A stretch of DNA of 64,000 nt from contig NZ_QBKH01000002.1 of assembly GCF_003054045.1 (NCBI RefSeq), positions 496,001 to 560,000 on the forward strand. The letters are read 5' to 3'. A model generated the notes under the pieces. The model worked only from the letters and a program-made list of their open reading frames with translations, was not told where the DNA came from and did not search any database. Every line of letters starts with the position of its first letter. Position 1 is the stretch's first letter. This document shows, piece after piece, positions 17,138 to 26,017 of the stretch. The position numbers were made by a program, and so were the translations under genes. This DNA is from Sphingobacterium faecium. GTDB lineage: Bacteria > Bacteroidota > Bacteroidia > Sphingobacteriales > Sphingobacteriaceae.

Positions 17138-18997
17138 ATGAAATTAAATAAACATATTATAGCAGTTTTGCTGTCTGCGGCAGGTTTAGTTTCTTGTAAT
17201 AAGGACTTATTAGATCGTTCAGAGACAACGAAAGTGATTGATGCTGAATTTTGGAGAAACCAAAGCGATATCCGATTGTATGCAAATGACTTTTATACAA
17301 ACTTTTTTGTTGGGTATAATTCAGGGTTTGGTGTTGCGTTTGCTCCGCTTAGAGGGTATAACTGGTCGGATGATTTTACATCTGAAGGAACGCAAGCAAG
17401 TTTTGAATCCACAGTACCTACAACGCGTGGTCCTCTTACAAATACAACTTTGCCGACAACAGATATGCTAACTCAGTATTCTGGGCCTTCTTGGAATTTC
17501 TACTGGGTACGCAAAGCAAATGTGATGTTGAATCGCATAGAAGATAAAGCAAAACCTAATTTATCTCCAGAAGAGTATAACCACTGGACAGCAGTTGCTA
17601 AATTTTTCAGAGCTTTTGAATATTCCCGTTTAGTAGGTGTGTTTGGAGATGTTCCTTATTTTGATGCGGAAGTCGATCCATTGGATTTTGATACGATGTA
17701 TAAAGCTCGTACGCCAAGAACGGAGGTGATGGATAAAGTGTATGATGACTTTAAGTTTGTACTGGAGAATATGCGCGTAGATGATGGTAAAGGGTATGTA
17801 GGTCGTTATACAGCTGCTGCTTTAATCTCAAATTGGATGTTATTTGAGGGTACTTGGGAACATTACCACAATGTGGATAAAACAAGAGCGAAAAAGTTTT
17901 TAGAGTTAGCCGTTGAAGCTTCTCAATATGTAATGAATTCTGGTAAATATTCTTTTGGTAGTGATTTTAAAAGTTTATTTGCATCTGAGGATCTAACGGG
18001 TAATCCTGAGGTTATTTTTTTTAGAGCATATAATGATGCCGTAAAGGTGACACATGCAATTGGTTCTTACAGTAATGGTACTGAAGGACAGGATAAAGCT
18101 TCAAATTTAAATTTATTGAAATCTTTTATCTGTAATGATGGTCAAGTTTGGCAAAACTCTACAACAGCTAAAGCTGGTGACTTTTCGTTAAAAGCGTTAG
18201 CATCTTCTAGGGATCCAAGATTTGAAGCAACTTTTATGGATACAGTTAACACGGCGTCTAAAACATTAGCATATGTTCATAAATTTGCGAGCAGAGATGC
18301 CTTGAATTATATAGGTAAAACCTATCCTGCGAAATGGGCAAGTAATACCAATACAAATGATGCTCCTGTAGTTCGTTTAGCAGAAGTGGTCTTAAATTGG
18401 ATTGAGGCTAAACAAGTATTAGCGGAAAATTATGGCGGTGCTGCTGTGGGGCAAAATGACTTGGATAAATCTATTAATGCAATCAGAAATAGACCTTTAG
18501 ATGCTGATGCAACTAGAAAAGGTGTTAAGAAAACTGCGCCATTATTATTATCTACTATTCCTAATGATCCTACTCGTGATGGTGATGTGTCTCCATTGAT
18601 GTGGGAAATACGTCGTGAACGTCGTATGGAATTTGTATACGAAGGATCTCGTCTGAATGATATTAGACGCTGGAAAAAATTGGATTATATGAATTTTAAC
18701 AAGCCTGAATATGCGGCGGGTCCATGGATCAATGCTTTGAAAGATTTACCTAAAAATAATGCTGGTAATAATTTGGCAGATTCGTACAAAAATAGATTAA
18801 AAGTAATGAAGGCAGATGGTACCATTGTTACATTTAATGGTACAAATGCTAGTGATTTAGTTGGTTACTATGTTGTTGCAAACTTTGCAAATCGTGTAGG
18901 ATTTACAGAGCGTTCATATATGTCTCCAGTTGGACTTAATCAGGTTCAGCAATATGTGGATAGAGGATATACATTAACACAAACAGCAGGTTGGTAG
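17138..18997 (+). CDS. SusD/RagB outer-membrane lipoprotein (pair 2)
   Basis: A 619-aa surface glycan-binding lipoprotein, lipobox LVSC with Cys20, starting 10 bases after susC. The SusD fold is shown by the NKDLLDRSETT N-terminal region, the WNFYWVRKANVMLNRIE helix, the KFFRAFEYSRLVGVFGDVPYFD segment, and the C-terminal MWEIRRERRMEFVYEGSRLNDIRRWKKL block that marks RagB/SusD proteins. It belongs to the classical branch, unlike pair 1. A terminator follows at 19018, so namZ-susC-susD form one transcription unit. Confidence 0.95.
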   Translation: MKLNKHIIAVLLSAAGLVSCNKDLLDRSETTKVIDAEFWRNQSDIRLYANDFYTNFFVGYNSGFGVAFAPLRGYNWSDDFTSEGTQASFESTVPTTRGPLTNTTLPTTDMLTQYSGPSWNFYWVRKANVMLNRIEDKAKPNLSPEEYNHWTAVAKFFRAFEYSRLVGVFGDVPYFDAEVDPLDFDTMYKARTPRTEVMDKVYDDFKFVLENMRVDDGKGYVGRYTAAALISNWMLFEGTWEHYHNVDKTRAKKFLELAVEASQYVMNSGKYSFGSDFKSLFASEDLTGNPEVIFFRAYNDAVKVTHAIGSYSNGTEGQDKASNLNLLKSFICNDGQVWQNSTTAKAGDFSLKALASSRDPRFEATFMDTVNTASKTLAYVHKFASRDALNYIGKTYPAKWASNTNTNDAPVVRLAEVVLNWIEAKQVLAENYGGAAVGQNDLDKSINAIRNRPLDADATRKGVKKTAPLLLSTIPNDPTRDGDVSPLMWEIRRERRMEFVYEGSRLNDIRRWKKLDYMNFNKPEYAAGPWINALKDLPKNNAGNNLADSYKNRLKVMKADGTIVTFNGTNASDLVGYYVVANFANRVGFTERSYMSPVGLNQVQQYVDRGYTLTQTAGW

Positions 18998-19017
18998 TTA
19001 TCGACTACTGAGTTAAT

Positions 19018-19049
19018 AAAGAGCCACTTAATTTTAGGTGGCTCTTTTT
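19018..19049 (+). terminator. Terminator of namZ-susCD unit
   Basis: GAGCCACTTAA (19021-19031) pairs with TTAGGTGGCTC (19034-19044), allowing one G-U pair, followed by a T-run. Confidence 0.85.
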
Positions 19050-19191
19050 GTTAATTTTAAATTCAATTTGACAAAATTATCTTACGGTGTTGCTAGTATG
19101 ACTGCGTATTTGTGTTATTTAATTTATAAAGTTGCACAAAAACGCATTATTTTATTTTTTATGACTATCTTTACAATACGAATTAATTCCT

Positions 19192-21048
19192 ATGATGATA
19201 AAAAGAACCTATAGTATTATTTGCATGTTGATTTTTGCATTTAATATATTGAATGCACAATCTTTCAAATTTGCTCATGTCACCGATACACATGTTGGGG
19301 GAGCGACAGGTGAAGAAGATTTGCGTCGTACAGTAAAAGATCTGAATACTTTAAAAAATATTGATTTTGTTATCCTTTCAGGTGATATAACCGAATTTGG
19401 TGCCGATCATGAATTGATACTGGCTAAACAAATATTGGATAGCTTGTCCTTGCCTTGGTATGTAGTTCCTGGTAATCATGATGGTAACTGGTCTGAAAAT
19501 GGAGCCAATACTTTTCGACGTGTTTTTGGTGGTGAAACTTTCTTTTTTAAACATAAAGGTTTCATGTTTTTGGGGACTAACTCAGGACCAAATATGCGGA
19601 TGAGTCCGGGTCAGATTCCGCGTGAAAATCTTGTTTGGATGGATTCAATTTTTAGTGCTAATCCAGATCATAATATGCCTTTGATATACATTAATCATTA
19701 TCCGCAGGATTCTTCTTTAAATAATTGGTTTGAAGCTTTGGATCGAGTAAAGTCTAGGAATGTGCAATTGGCTTTTTGTGGACATGGTCATGTAAACAAA
19801 TTATACGATTGGGAAGGGATACCAGGGATAATGGGGAGATCAAATCTTCGTGCAAAAAATGAATATGGCGGTTATAATATTGTAACGATCGACCAGGGTA
19901 AGGCTACTTATCAAGAGCGTACAGTTGATGGACGCTATTTGGATCCTTGGGCAGTGGTCACGTTAGAAAACCATCATTTTGAGTTGAATAAAAAGAAATA
20001 TCCGCGACCTAGTTACATCGTTAATGATAAATATGGGTCTCAAGTCTCTGTAGCTTGGGAGTTTCAAGATGCGAGTGATATTGGTGCTGGAATGTCCCTT
20101 TATAAAGATTGCATTATCACGGCTAATACCTCAGGTGATATTTTTGCATTGGATAGCAAAACAGGCAAAAAGAAGTGGTCATTCAAAACGGGAGGTAAAG
20201 TATATTCAACACCAGCGGCATGGAAAGGTGTTGTGGTGGTAGGCTCTTCTGATCATTATATTTATGGTATAGATGCAGAGACGGGTATGTTGAGATGGAA
20301 AGTGAAAACAGAAAAAGCTGTTCTCGGTTCGCCATTGATTCATAAGGGTATAGCATATATTGGTGGATCTGATGGAGTGTTTAGAGCATTGGATGTATTG
20401 ACGGGAAAACAAAAATGGAATTTTAATGGAGTGAAAGGATATGTTTCTACTCTTCCGACTTACTATCAAGATCTACTGATTTTCGGTTCATGGGGAAATG
20501 GCTTTTATGCTTTAAATGCAAAGTCGGGTGCTTTGGAATGGGAGTGGAATAACGGACATGCTAATCGCATGTTTTCTGCAGCAGCTTGTTACCCTGTTGC
20601 CGTTAATAATACCATTTTTGTAGTGGCTCCAGATCGTTATATGACGGCACTAAATGCAAAAGATGGACAAGTTATTTGGAGAGAGAAAAAGGATACAATT
20701 CGTGTTAGGGAATCCATGGGACTTTCTGCTGACCATAAATATGTTTATGTTAAAACAATGGATGGAGATTTGCTTGGGGTTTCCACAAAAGGTAATCAGA
20801 TGGATGTCGCTTGGAAATCTAATTTGAAACTTCCTTATGAATTAGCCCCTTCTGCGATAAACACGAATGGTAAAATTGTTTTTGTACCGAGTCATTCTGG
20901 ATTATTATCAGCACTAAATGCTAAATCAGGTCATATGCTTTGGCAATATAAAATTTCAAACGGTATGGTTAATCCAACATTAGTTTTGGGTAATAATGAA
21001 CTCGTTTGCAGTACAATGGATGGTAAGATTGTTAAACTAAAATTTTAA
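19192..21048 (+). CDS. Metallophosphoesterase fused to a PQQ-type beta-propeller
   Basis: A 618-aa exported two-domain protein. A signal peptide (1-22, NAQ) is followed by a calcineurin-like phosphoesterase (about 25-235) with its metal ligands in place: Asp32/His34, Asp65 in GDITE, Asn95-His96-Asp97 (GNHD), His169 and His198/His200 in GHGH. The rest (about 280-618) is a propeller built from PQQ-type repeats of the ALDSKTGKKKWSF form. This class of propeller more often scaffolds or binds ligand than carries PQQ. The substrate is unknown; the position before GH9 and MurQ suggests a periplasmic phosphate-ester or glycan-linked target. No separate -33/-7 promoter was convincing. Confidence 0.88.
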   Translation: MMIKRTYSIICMLIFAFNILNAQSFKFAHVTDTHVGGATGEEDLRRTVKDLNTLKNIDFVILSGDITEFGADHELILAKQILDSLSLPWYVVPGNHDGNWSENGANTFRRVFGGETFFFKHKGFMFLGTNSGPNMRMSPGQIPRENLVWMDSIFSANPDHNMPLIYINHYPQDSSLNNWFEALDRVKSRNVQLAFCGHGHVNKLYDWEGIPGIMGRSNLRAKNEYGGYNIVTIDQGKATYQERTVDGRYLDPWAVVTLENHHFELNKKKYPRPSYIVNDKYGSQVSVAWEFQDASDIGAGMSLYKDCIITANTSGDIFALDSKTGKKKWSFKTGGKVYSTPAAWKGVVVVGSSDHYIYGIDAETGMLRWKVKTEKAVLGSPLIHKGIAYIGGSDGVFRALDVLTGKQKWNFNGVKGYVSTLPTYYQDLLIFGSWGNGFYALNAKSGALEWEWNNGHANRMFSAAACYPVAVNNTIFVVAPDRYMTALNAKDGQVIWREKKDTIRVRESMGLSADHKYVYVKTMDGDLLGVSTKGNQMDVAWKSNLKLPYELAPSAINTNGKIVFVPSHSGLLSALNAKSGHMLWQYKISNGMVNPTLVLGNNELVCSTMDGKIVKLKF

Positions 21049-21068
21049 CTTTATAAAAGTTCTAAATT

Positions 21069-22895
21069 ATGAAATTAAATACACAAAACTTATTACATTT
21101 ACTGCGTATTTTTATGCTTGTTTTTGCATGTTTTGTTTTTAACTTTGCGAAAGCGCAAAAACAAGCATGGATTAGAGTAAACCAATTAGGTTATACACCT
21201 GCAGGTATAAAGGTTGCGGTATTTGGAGGAAAGGTAAAAGGAAATTATACTGAATTTGAACTGATAGAGGTAAAAACAACAAAACGCGTGTTCTCTAACA
21301 CTATTGGTAAAGATTATGGTTCATATGGACCTTTTGTTCAGAGTTTTAGATTTGATTTTTCAACATTCCGGGATACAGGTTCTTATTATTTAAGAGTTGG
21401 AGAGGTGAAATCACCTGTCTTTAAGATTGGAAAAGATGTTTATAAAGGGGCTGCGGATTTTGCGCTCCGTTACATGCGTCAACAAAGGACGCTGTTTAAT
21501 CCATATCTACAAGATAGTTGTCATACACACGATGGTTTTGTATTACATGCAAATAAGGTTGGTATCACTGATAGTACACGCATTGATGCAGGTGGCGGTT
21601 GGCACGATGCTTCTGACTATTTGCAATATTCTACGACCTCAGCAAATGCAACTTATCATCTTTTGGCTGCTTATCGGGATTTTCCAAAAGTATTTGGTGA
21701 CCAAAAGCAGGCAAATGGACTGGATGGGAAAAATGGTCGTGCTGATGTGCTTGATGAGGCTAAATGGGGATTGGATTGGTTGATCAAGATGCATCCTGCT
21801 CCGAATTTGATGTTTAACCAAATTGCAGATGATCGTGATCATACCAATATGAGAATGCCTGGTGAAGATCCTTTTTATGGAAGAGGATTTGAAAGACCGG
21901 TATATTTTATTGATGGCGAACCACAGCAACGTGGTAAATTTATGAATAATACAACGGGAACAAGTTCTACAGCAGCTAAATTCTCGAGTGCGTTTCATCT
22001 GGGAAGTTCTTTGTTTCAAAGTGATGATCGTAGATATGCAAAAGTCTTGGCAAAAAAAGCAAAGACAGCCTATAGCTTTGCATTGATAAAACCAGGAGTA
22101 ACGCAAACGGTATCGGTAAAATCGCCCTATATCTATGCTGAGGATAATTGGGTAGATGATATGGAATTGGCAGGTGCAATGTTTTATGGAGCGACTAACA
22201 AAAAGAGGTTTTTAAAGGAGTCAATGGCATATGCTCGACAAGAAAAGATTACGCCTTGGATGACAAGCGATACCGCAGCGCATTATCAATGGTATCCATT
22301 TATTAATCTTGGTCATTTTGAGTTAGGAAAACAATTAAAAGGCAATGATCGCGAGGAGATTGTCTCATACTATAAGTCTGGAATAGATGCTGTTTTAGCT
22401 AGAGCTCAAACTAATGCTTTTTATCGGGGAGTGCCTTTTATCTGGTGTAGCAATAATTTGACTGTATCCTTTGCTATTCAGTGCTTATGGTATAAAGAAT
22501 TGACAGAGGATGAGCGCTATGATGAATTGGCACAGTCAAATATAGATTGGCTGTTTGGGACTAACCCTTGGGGGACTAGCATGGTTTATGGTTTGCCTTC
22601 TTGGGGCGATACACCGGTTAATCCACATTCTGCTTTTACCCATTTAAAGAATTTTCCAATTGATGGTGGATTGGTCGATGGTCCTATTATGACTTCGACA
22701 TATCGTAATCTGATTGGTATCAAGTTGTTAAATGAGGATCCGTATGCAGCATTTCAAAGTGATTTAGTTGTTTATCATGATGATTACGGGGACTATAGTA
22801 CGAATGAACCTACAATGGATGGTACCGCTTCTTTGATATATCTGTTGGCTTCTCAAGAGCAAAAGGCATTGGAGGAGCCTCCGGTAAAAAAGTAG
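21069..22895 (+). CDS. Glycoside hydrolase family 9 enzyme with N-terminal Ig-like domain
   Basis: A 608-aa secreted GH9 enzyme (signal peptide 1-30, KAQ). The cellulase N-terminal Ig-like domain spans about 33-120 (WIRVNQLGYTPAGIKVAVF) and the (alpha/alpha)6 GH9 barrel about 128-595. Catalytic residues are intact: Asp180 and Asp183 in GGWHDASDY as base pair, Glu580 in NEPTMDG as acid, and the FGTNPWGTSMVYG and NPHSAF segments. GH9 includes endoglucanases, cellobiohydrolases and exo-glucosaminidases; next to MurQ and NamZ, a glucosaminidase acting on peptidoglycan or chitin-type oligomers is more likely than cellulose. Its stop overlaps the next start as TAGTG. Confidence 0.9.
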   Translation: MKLNTQNLLHLLRIFMLVFACFVFNFAKAQKQAWIRVNQLGYTPAGIKVAVFGGKVKGNYTEFELIEVKTTKRVFSNTIGKDYGSYGPFVQSFRFDFSTFRDTGSYYLRVGEVKSPVFKIGKDVYKGAADFALRYMRQQRTLFNPYLQDSCHTHDGFVLHANKVGITDSTRIDAGGGWHDASDYLQYSTTSANATYHLLAAYRDFPKVFGDQKQANGLDGKNGRADVLDEAKWGLDWLIKMHPAPNLMFNQIADDRDHTNMRMPGEDPFYGRGFERPVYFIDGEPQQRGKFMNNTTGTSSTAAKFSSAFHLGSSLFQSDDRRYAKVLAKKAKTAYSFALIKPGVTQTVSVKSPYIYAEDNWVDDMELAGAMFYGATNKKRFLKESMAYARQEKITPWMTSDTAAHYQWYPFINLGHFELGKQLKGNDREEIVSYYKSGIDAVLARAQTNAFYRGVPFIWCSNNLTVSFAIQCLWYKELTEDERYDELAQSNIDWLFGTNPWGTSMVYGLPSWGDTPVNPHSAFTHLKNFPIDGGLVDGPIMTSTYRNLIGIKLLNEDPYAAFQSDLVVYHDDYGDYSTNEPTMDGTASLIYLLASQEQKALEEPPVKK

Positions 22896-23590
22896 TGTTG
22901 GATTCTTATGGAGCGATCATAAGGGGTGATAGTCTGCAAAAAAGGCTTGCACTTGTTTTTACAGGACACGATTTGGCTGAGGGAGGATTAAAAGTACTGA
23001 AGACATTAAGGGAAAAGTCTATAAAAGGATCATTTTTTTTAACAGGAGATTTTTTGAGGACAACAAAATTTCGTTCTGTTATAGATGAGATTAAAAAGAA
23101 TAAACATTATCTTTCTGCCCATTCTGATAAGCATCTTTTGTTTAGTGATTGGAGTAATAGAAATGGATTATTAGTGACTAAAGATTCATTCATCCATGAT
23201 TTGGAGATGAATTTTAGAGAACTAGATAATTTGGGTTTTCGAAGTGATAATAAATATTTTATTCCGTCGTATGAATGGTATAATAAAGAGATTGTCGTTT
23301 GGAGTAAGGAGATGGGGTATACGCCCATTAATTATACACCAGGATTGCGAACTGCGGCAGATTATAGTTATCCAGAAATGGGAAAACGATATTTATCTTC
23401 TGATGATATCGAAATGGGAATATGGAAAGAGAGTAAGCAACCCAATGGTTTAAATGGATTTATCGTGCTCGTACATATGGGTACTGATGTACGTAGAAAA
23501 GATAAATTCTATGATCGTTTGGGAAAGATAATAGATCAGTTAAAGAAAGAAGGATATCAATTTGTAGATATTCGTGAGTTATTACAATAG
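22895..23590 (+). CDS. Polysaccharide-deacetylase-like protein with degenerate active site
   Basis: A 231-aa protein of NodB-like fold, lacking a signal peptide. The motif that reads TFDDG in active enzymes is VFTGHD (21-26), so both aspartates are gone; the metal-binding HSDKH (76-80) is kept, and later segments FIPSYEW and LVHMGTD stand for motifs 3 and 5. The GTG start overlaps the GH9 stop by one base (TAGTG). I recall Bacteroidota proteins in which a GH9 domain is fused to this kind of C-terminal domain, so the two may act as one unit or be a split fusion. Without a signal its export is unclear unless it is read through with GH9. Confidence 0.72.
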   Translation: MLDSYGAIIRGDSLQKRLALVFTGHDLAEGGLKVLKTLREKSIKGSFFLTGDFLRTTKFRSVIDEIKKNKHYLSAHSDKHLLFSDWSNRNGLLVTKDSFIHDLEMNFRELDNLGFRSDNKYFIPSYEWYNKEIVVWSKEMGYTPINYTPGLRTAADYSYPEMGKRYLSSDDIEMGIWKESKQPNGLNGFIVLVHMGTDVRRKDKFYDRLGKIIDQLKKEGYQFVDIRELLQ

Positions 23591-23615
23591 AATAAAGGAC
23601 AATATAGAAGATAGG

Positions 23616-24428
23616 ATGATAAATACAACCGAAAAAGAATCGCATTACCAGGATTTAGAAAAAATGACTGTTTTGGAGTTGTTAACGAATATTAATAACG
23701 AAGATAAGACCGTTCCAATGGCTGTTGAGAAAGCTATTCCTCAGATCGAGGCTTTAGTTAATGAGTGTGTTGCTAAGATGAAAAACGGGGGGCGCGTTTT
23801 TTATATTGGGGCTGGTACGAGTGGACGATTAGGTATTTTAGATGCTTCTGAATGTCCGCCGACATATGGGGTTCCTTTTGATTGGATTATCGGAATGATT
23901 GCAGGAGGAGATACAGCTATTCGTAAAGCTGTAGAGTTTGCAGAGGACGATACGGAGCAGGCGTGGAAAGATTTAGCTGAATATAGTATCAATGCGACAG
24001 ATGTGGTGATTGGTATTGCTGCCTCTGGAACGACGCCTTATGTAGTAGGTGGTTTGAAGGCTGCTAACGCAGCGGGATTAGCAACAGGTTGTATCGTATG
24101 TAATGGTGGTTCTCCGATTGCAAAAGTGGCACAATTGCCAGTTGAGGTTGTGGTAGGACCTGAATTTGTTACAGGCTCTACTCGTATGAAAGCCGGTACT
24201 GCTCAAAAATTAGTATTGAACATGTTGAGTACCTCAATTATGATTCAATTGGGTCGTGTTCAGGGAAATAAAATGGTGGATATGCAACTGTCAAATCATA
24301 AGCTAGTCGCACGTGGGGTACGTATTATCATGGATGAAACGGATGCTACTGAAGCAGAAGCAACGGAATTGTTGGAAAAATTTGGTCATGTACGTCAAGC
24401 GATAGAAGCTTACCAAGAAACACATTAA
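23616..24428 (+). CDS. murQ: N-acetylmuramic acid 6-phosphate etherase
   Basis: Cytosolic SIS-fold lyase that removes the D-lactyl ether from MurNAc-6-phosphate, giving GlcNAc-6-phosphate and D-lactate. From the ATG at 23616 the product has 270 aa. The signature is GAGTSGRLGILDASECPPTYG (65-85) with catalytic Glu79, and Glu110 in FAEDD is the second key acid. GSTRMKAGTAQK and MVDMQLSNHKL are also typical. The frame continues upstream to a GTG at 23574 inside the previous gene, but those 14 residues do not match the family. It lies 25 bases after the deacetylase-like gene and 29 before the symporter. No MurNAc kinase is adjacent. Confidence 0.95.
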   Translation: MINTTEKESHYQDLEKMTVLELLTNINNEDKTVPMAVEKAIPQIEALVNECVAKMKNGGRVFYIGAGTSGRLGILDASECPPTYGVPFDWIIGMIAGGDTAIRKAVEFAEDDTEQAWKDLAEYSINATDVVIGIAASGTTPYVVGGLKAANAAGLATGCIVCNGGSPIAKVAQLPVEVVVGPEFVTGSTRMKAGTAQKLVLNMLSTSIMIQLGRVQGNKMVDMQLSNHKLVARGVRIIMDETDATEAEATELLEKFGHVRQAIEAYQETH

Positions 24429-24457
24429 ACATAAATCACCTATTATAAAACAAACTT

Positions 24458-25948
24458 ATGTCACCAATAATTTTATTGTCTTTTTTGGTTATCTACTTTG
24501 CTGTTTTACTTGCTGTAGCGCATTTTACATCAAAGGGGTCTTCGGATAACTCTACATTCTTTGTCGCAAATCGTAATTCAAAATGGTACATGGTTGCTTT
24601 TGGAATGATCGGTACCGCATTATCTGGGGTGACTTTTATTTCTGTCCCTGGAGCAGTTGGAGCTTCAGAATTTAGCTACTTTCAATTTGTATTGGGAAAC
24701 GCGGTAGGATTCGTTATCATCGCCTATGTATTACTTCCTTTATACTATAGGATGAATCTTACTTCTATCTATACCTATTTGGAGGAGCGATTTGGACATA
24801 CAACTTATAAGACCGGTGCTGCTATTTTTCTTATTTCCAGAACAATTGGTTCTGCATTTCGCCTTTATTTAGTTGCTATTGTATTGCAACATTTTATATT
24901 TGATGCTTGGAATATACCTTTTGTCGTTACAGTTGTTATTTGTTTATTACTGATTTGGCTCTATACGAATAAAGGTGGATTGAAAACTATTATCGTAACT
25001 GATACACTACAGACAACGTTTTTGATAACAGCTGTTATTTTATCCATCTACTTTATGGCAAAAGGTTTAAATTTTGGAATTGTGGACACCTTTGAGGCTG
25101 TGAAGGAAAGTAGCTATTCTAAAATATTCTTTTGGGATGATTTTGTTGGTAGCAAAGCTAATTTTTGGAAACAATTTTTAGGAGGTATTTTTGTAACAAT
25201 TGCTATGACCGGGTTAGATCAGGATCTAATGCAAAAAAATCTATCAATGGGAACGATCAAAGAGGCTCAAAAGAATATGATAACCTTTACAAGTGTATTT
25301 GTCGTGATTAATATCTTCTTTTTGGCTGTTGGAGCGTTGTTATATATCTATGCAGAGAAAAATGGTATTAATATAAGTCAACTGGCAACTCGTGATTATC
25401 TATATCCGGAAATTGCTTTAAATCATTTAACTATCCTTCCAGCAATTATATTCATGATGGGACTGACAGCTGCCACTTTTGCTACTACAGATTCAGCTTT
25501 GACTGCCCTGACAACTTCTTATTGTATAGATTTTTTGAATTTTAATAAAAAAGAGAATCCAAATGATCCAGTATTGGTGAAGCAACGCAATTATGTACAT
25601 TTTGGTTTTTCAATTGTAATGCTGTTGGTCATCTTAGTTTTCAAATTGATAAATGATGATTCTGTTGTAAATGCCATCTTTACTGCCGCGAGTTATACTT
25701 ATGGACCATTATTGGGACTATTCGTTGTTGGTATCGCTACCAAATATGCTGTTAAAGACAAGCTTGTACCTTTTATCTGTGTGATATCTCCTGTTATTTT
25801 ATATATATTGAAAACTTATGTTATTGAGGTTTATACACCATATGTTATTGGGTTGGATTTAATTATCATTAATGGATTTATTACATTTTTATTGTTAATC
25901 CTTACCTCTCCAGGTAAAGCCTCTGTTCAAGAGCTTGCACATAATTAA
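24458..25948 (+). CDS. Sodium:solute symporter (SSS family), probable sugar importer
   Basis: A 496-aa inner-membrane protein with about 13 hydrophobic segments, showing SSS marks such as TFFVANRNSKWYMVAFGMIGTALSGVTFISVPG in the first two helices and GLTAATFATTDSALTALTTSYCID, with the conserved Thr/Ser sodium site, further on. Placement directly after murQ suggests it imports MurNAc or a related amino sugar; T. forsythia has a MurNAc transporter gene (murT) next to murQ, which is a precedent as far as I recall. Substrate cannot be read from sequence. Sialic acid or GlcNAc are alternatives. Confidence 0.88.
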   Translation: MSPIILLSFLVIYFAVLLAVAHFTSKGSSDNSTFFVANRNSKWYMVAFGMIGTALSGVTFISVPGAVGASEFSYFQFVLGNAVGFVIIAYVLLPLYYRMNLTSIYTYLEERFGHTTYKTGAAIFLISRTIGSAFRLYLVAIVLQHFIFDAWNIPFVVTVVICLLLIWLYTNKGGLKTIIVTDTLQTTFLITAVILSIYFMAKGLNFGIVDTFEAVKESSYSKIFFWDDFVGSKANFWKQFLGGIFVTIAMTGLDQDLMQKNLSMGTIKEAQKNMITFTSVFVVINIFFLAVGALLYIYAEKNGINISQLATRDYLYPEIALNHLTILPAIIFMMGLTAATFATTDSALTALTTSYCIDFLNFNKKENPNDPVLVKQRNYVHFGFSIVMLLVILVFKLINDDSVVNAIFTAASYTYGPLLGLFVVGIATKYAVKDKLVPFICVISPVILYILKTYVIEVYTPYVIGLDLIIINGFITFLLLILTSPGKASVQELAHN

Positions 25949-25962
25949 AAAAAGTTAAGTGA

Positions 25963-26017
25963 TTTGTACGTGCAAAAAAATTAAGTTAAGTTTGATTAAA
26001 TTAGTTTTTTTGTACGT
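25963..26017 (+). promoter_or_regulatory. pnp promoter flanked by repeated TTTGTACGT
   Basis: TTTG (25963-25966), a 20-base spacer and TAAGTTTG (25987-25994) form a full Bacteroidota-type promoter. The 9-mer TTTGTACGT occurs at 25963-25971, over the -33 box, and again at 26009-26017, touching the ATG. The region 25968-25984 can also pair with 26001-26017 (15 Watson-Crick plus two G-U pairs). Confidence 0.6.

Noticed and set aside
21069..22895. Cellulose-use locus based on GH9
   Set aside because: No other cellulase, GH3/GH5 or cellobiose phosphorylase is linked; MurQ and NamZ point to amino sugars instead.
23574..23615. Longer MurQ from GTG 23574
   Set aside because: It overlaps the previous gene, and the extra residues do not fit MurQ; the ATG at 23616 does.
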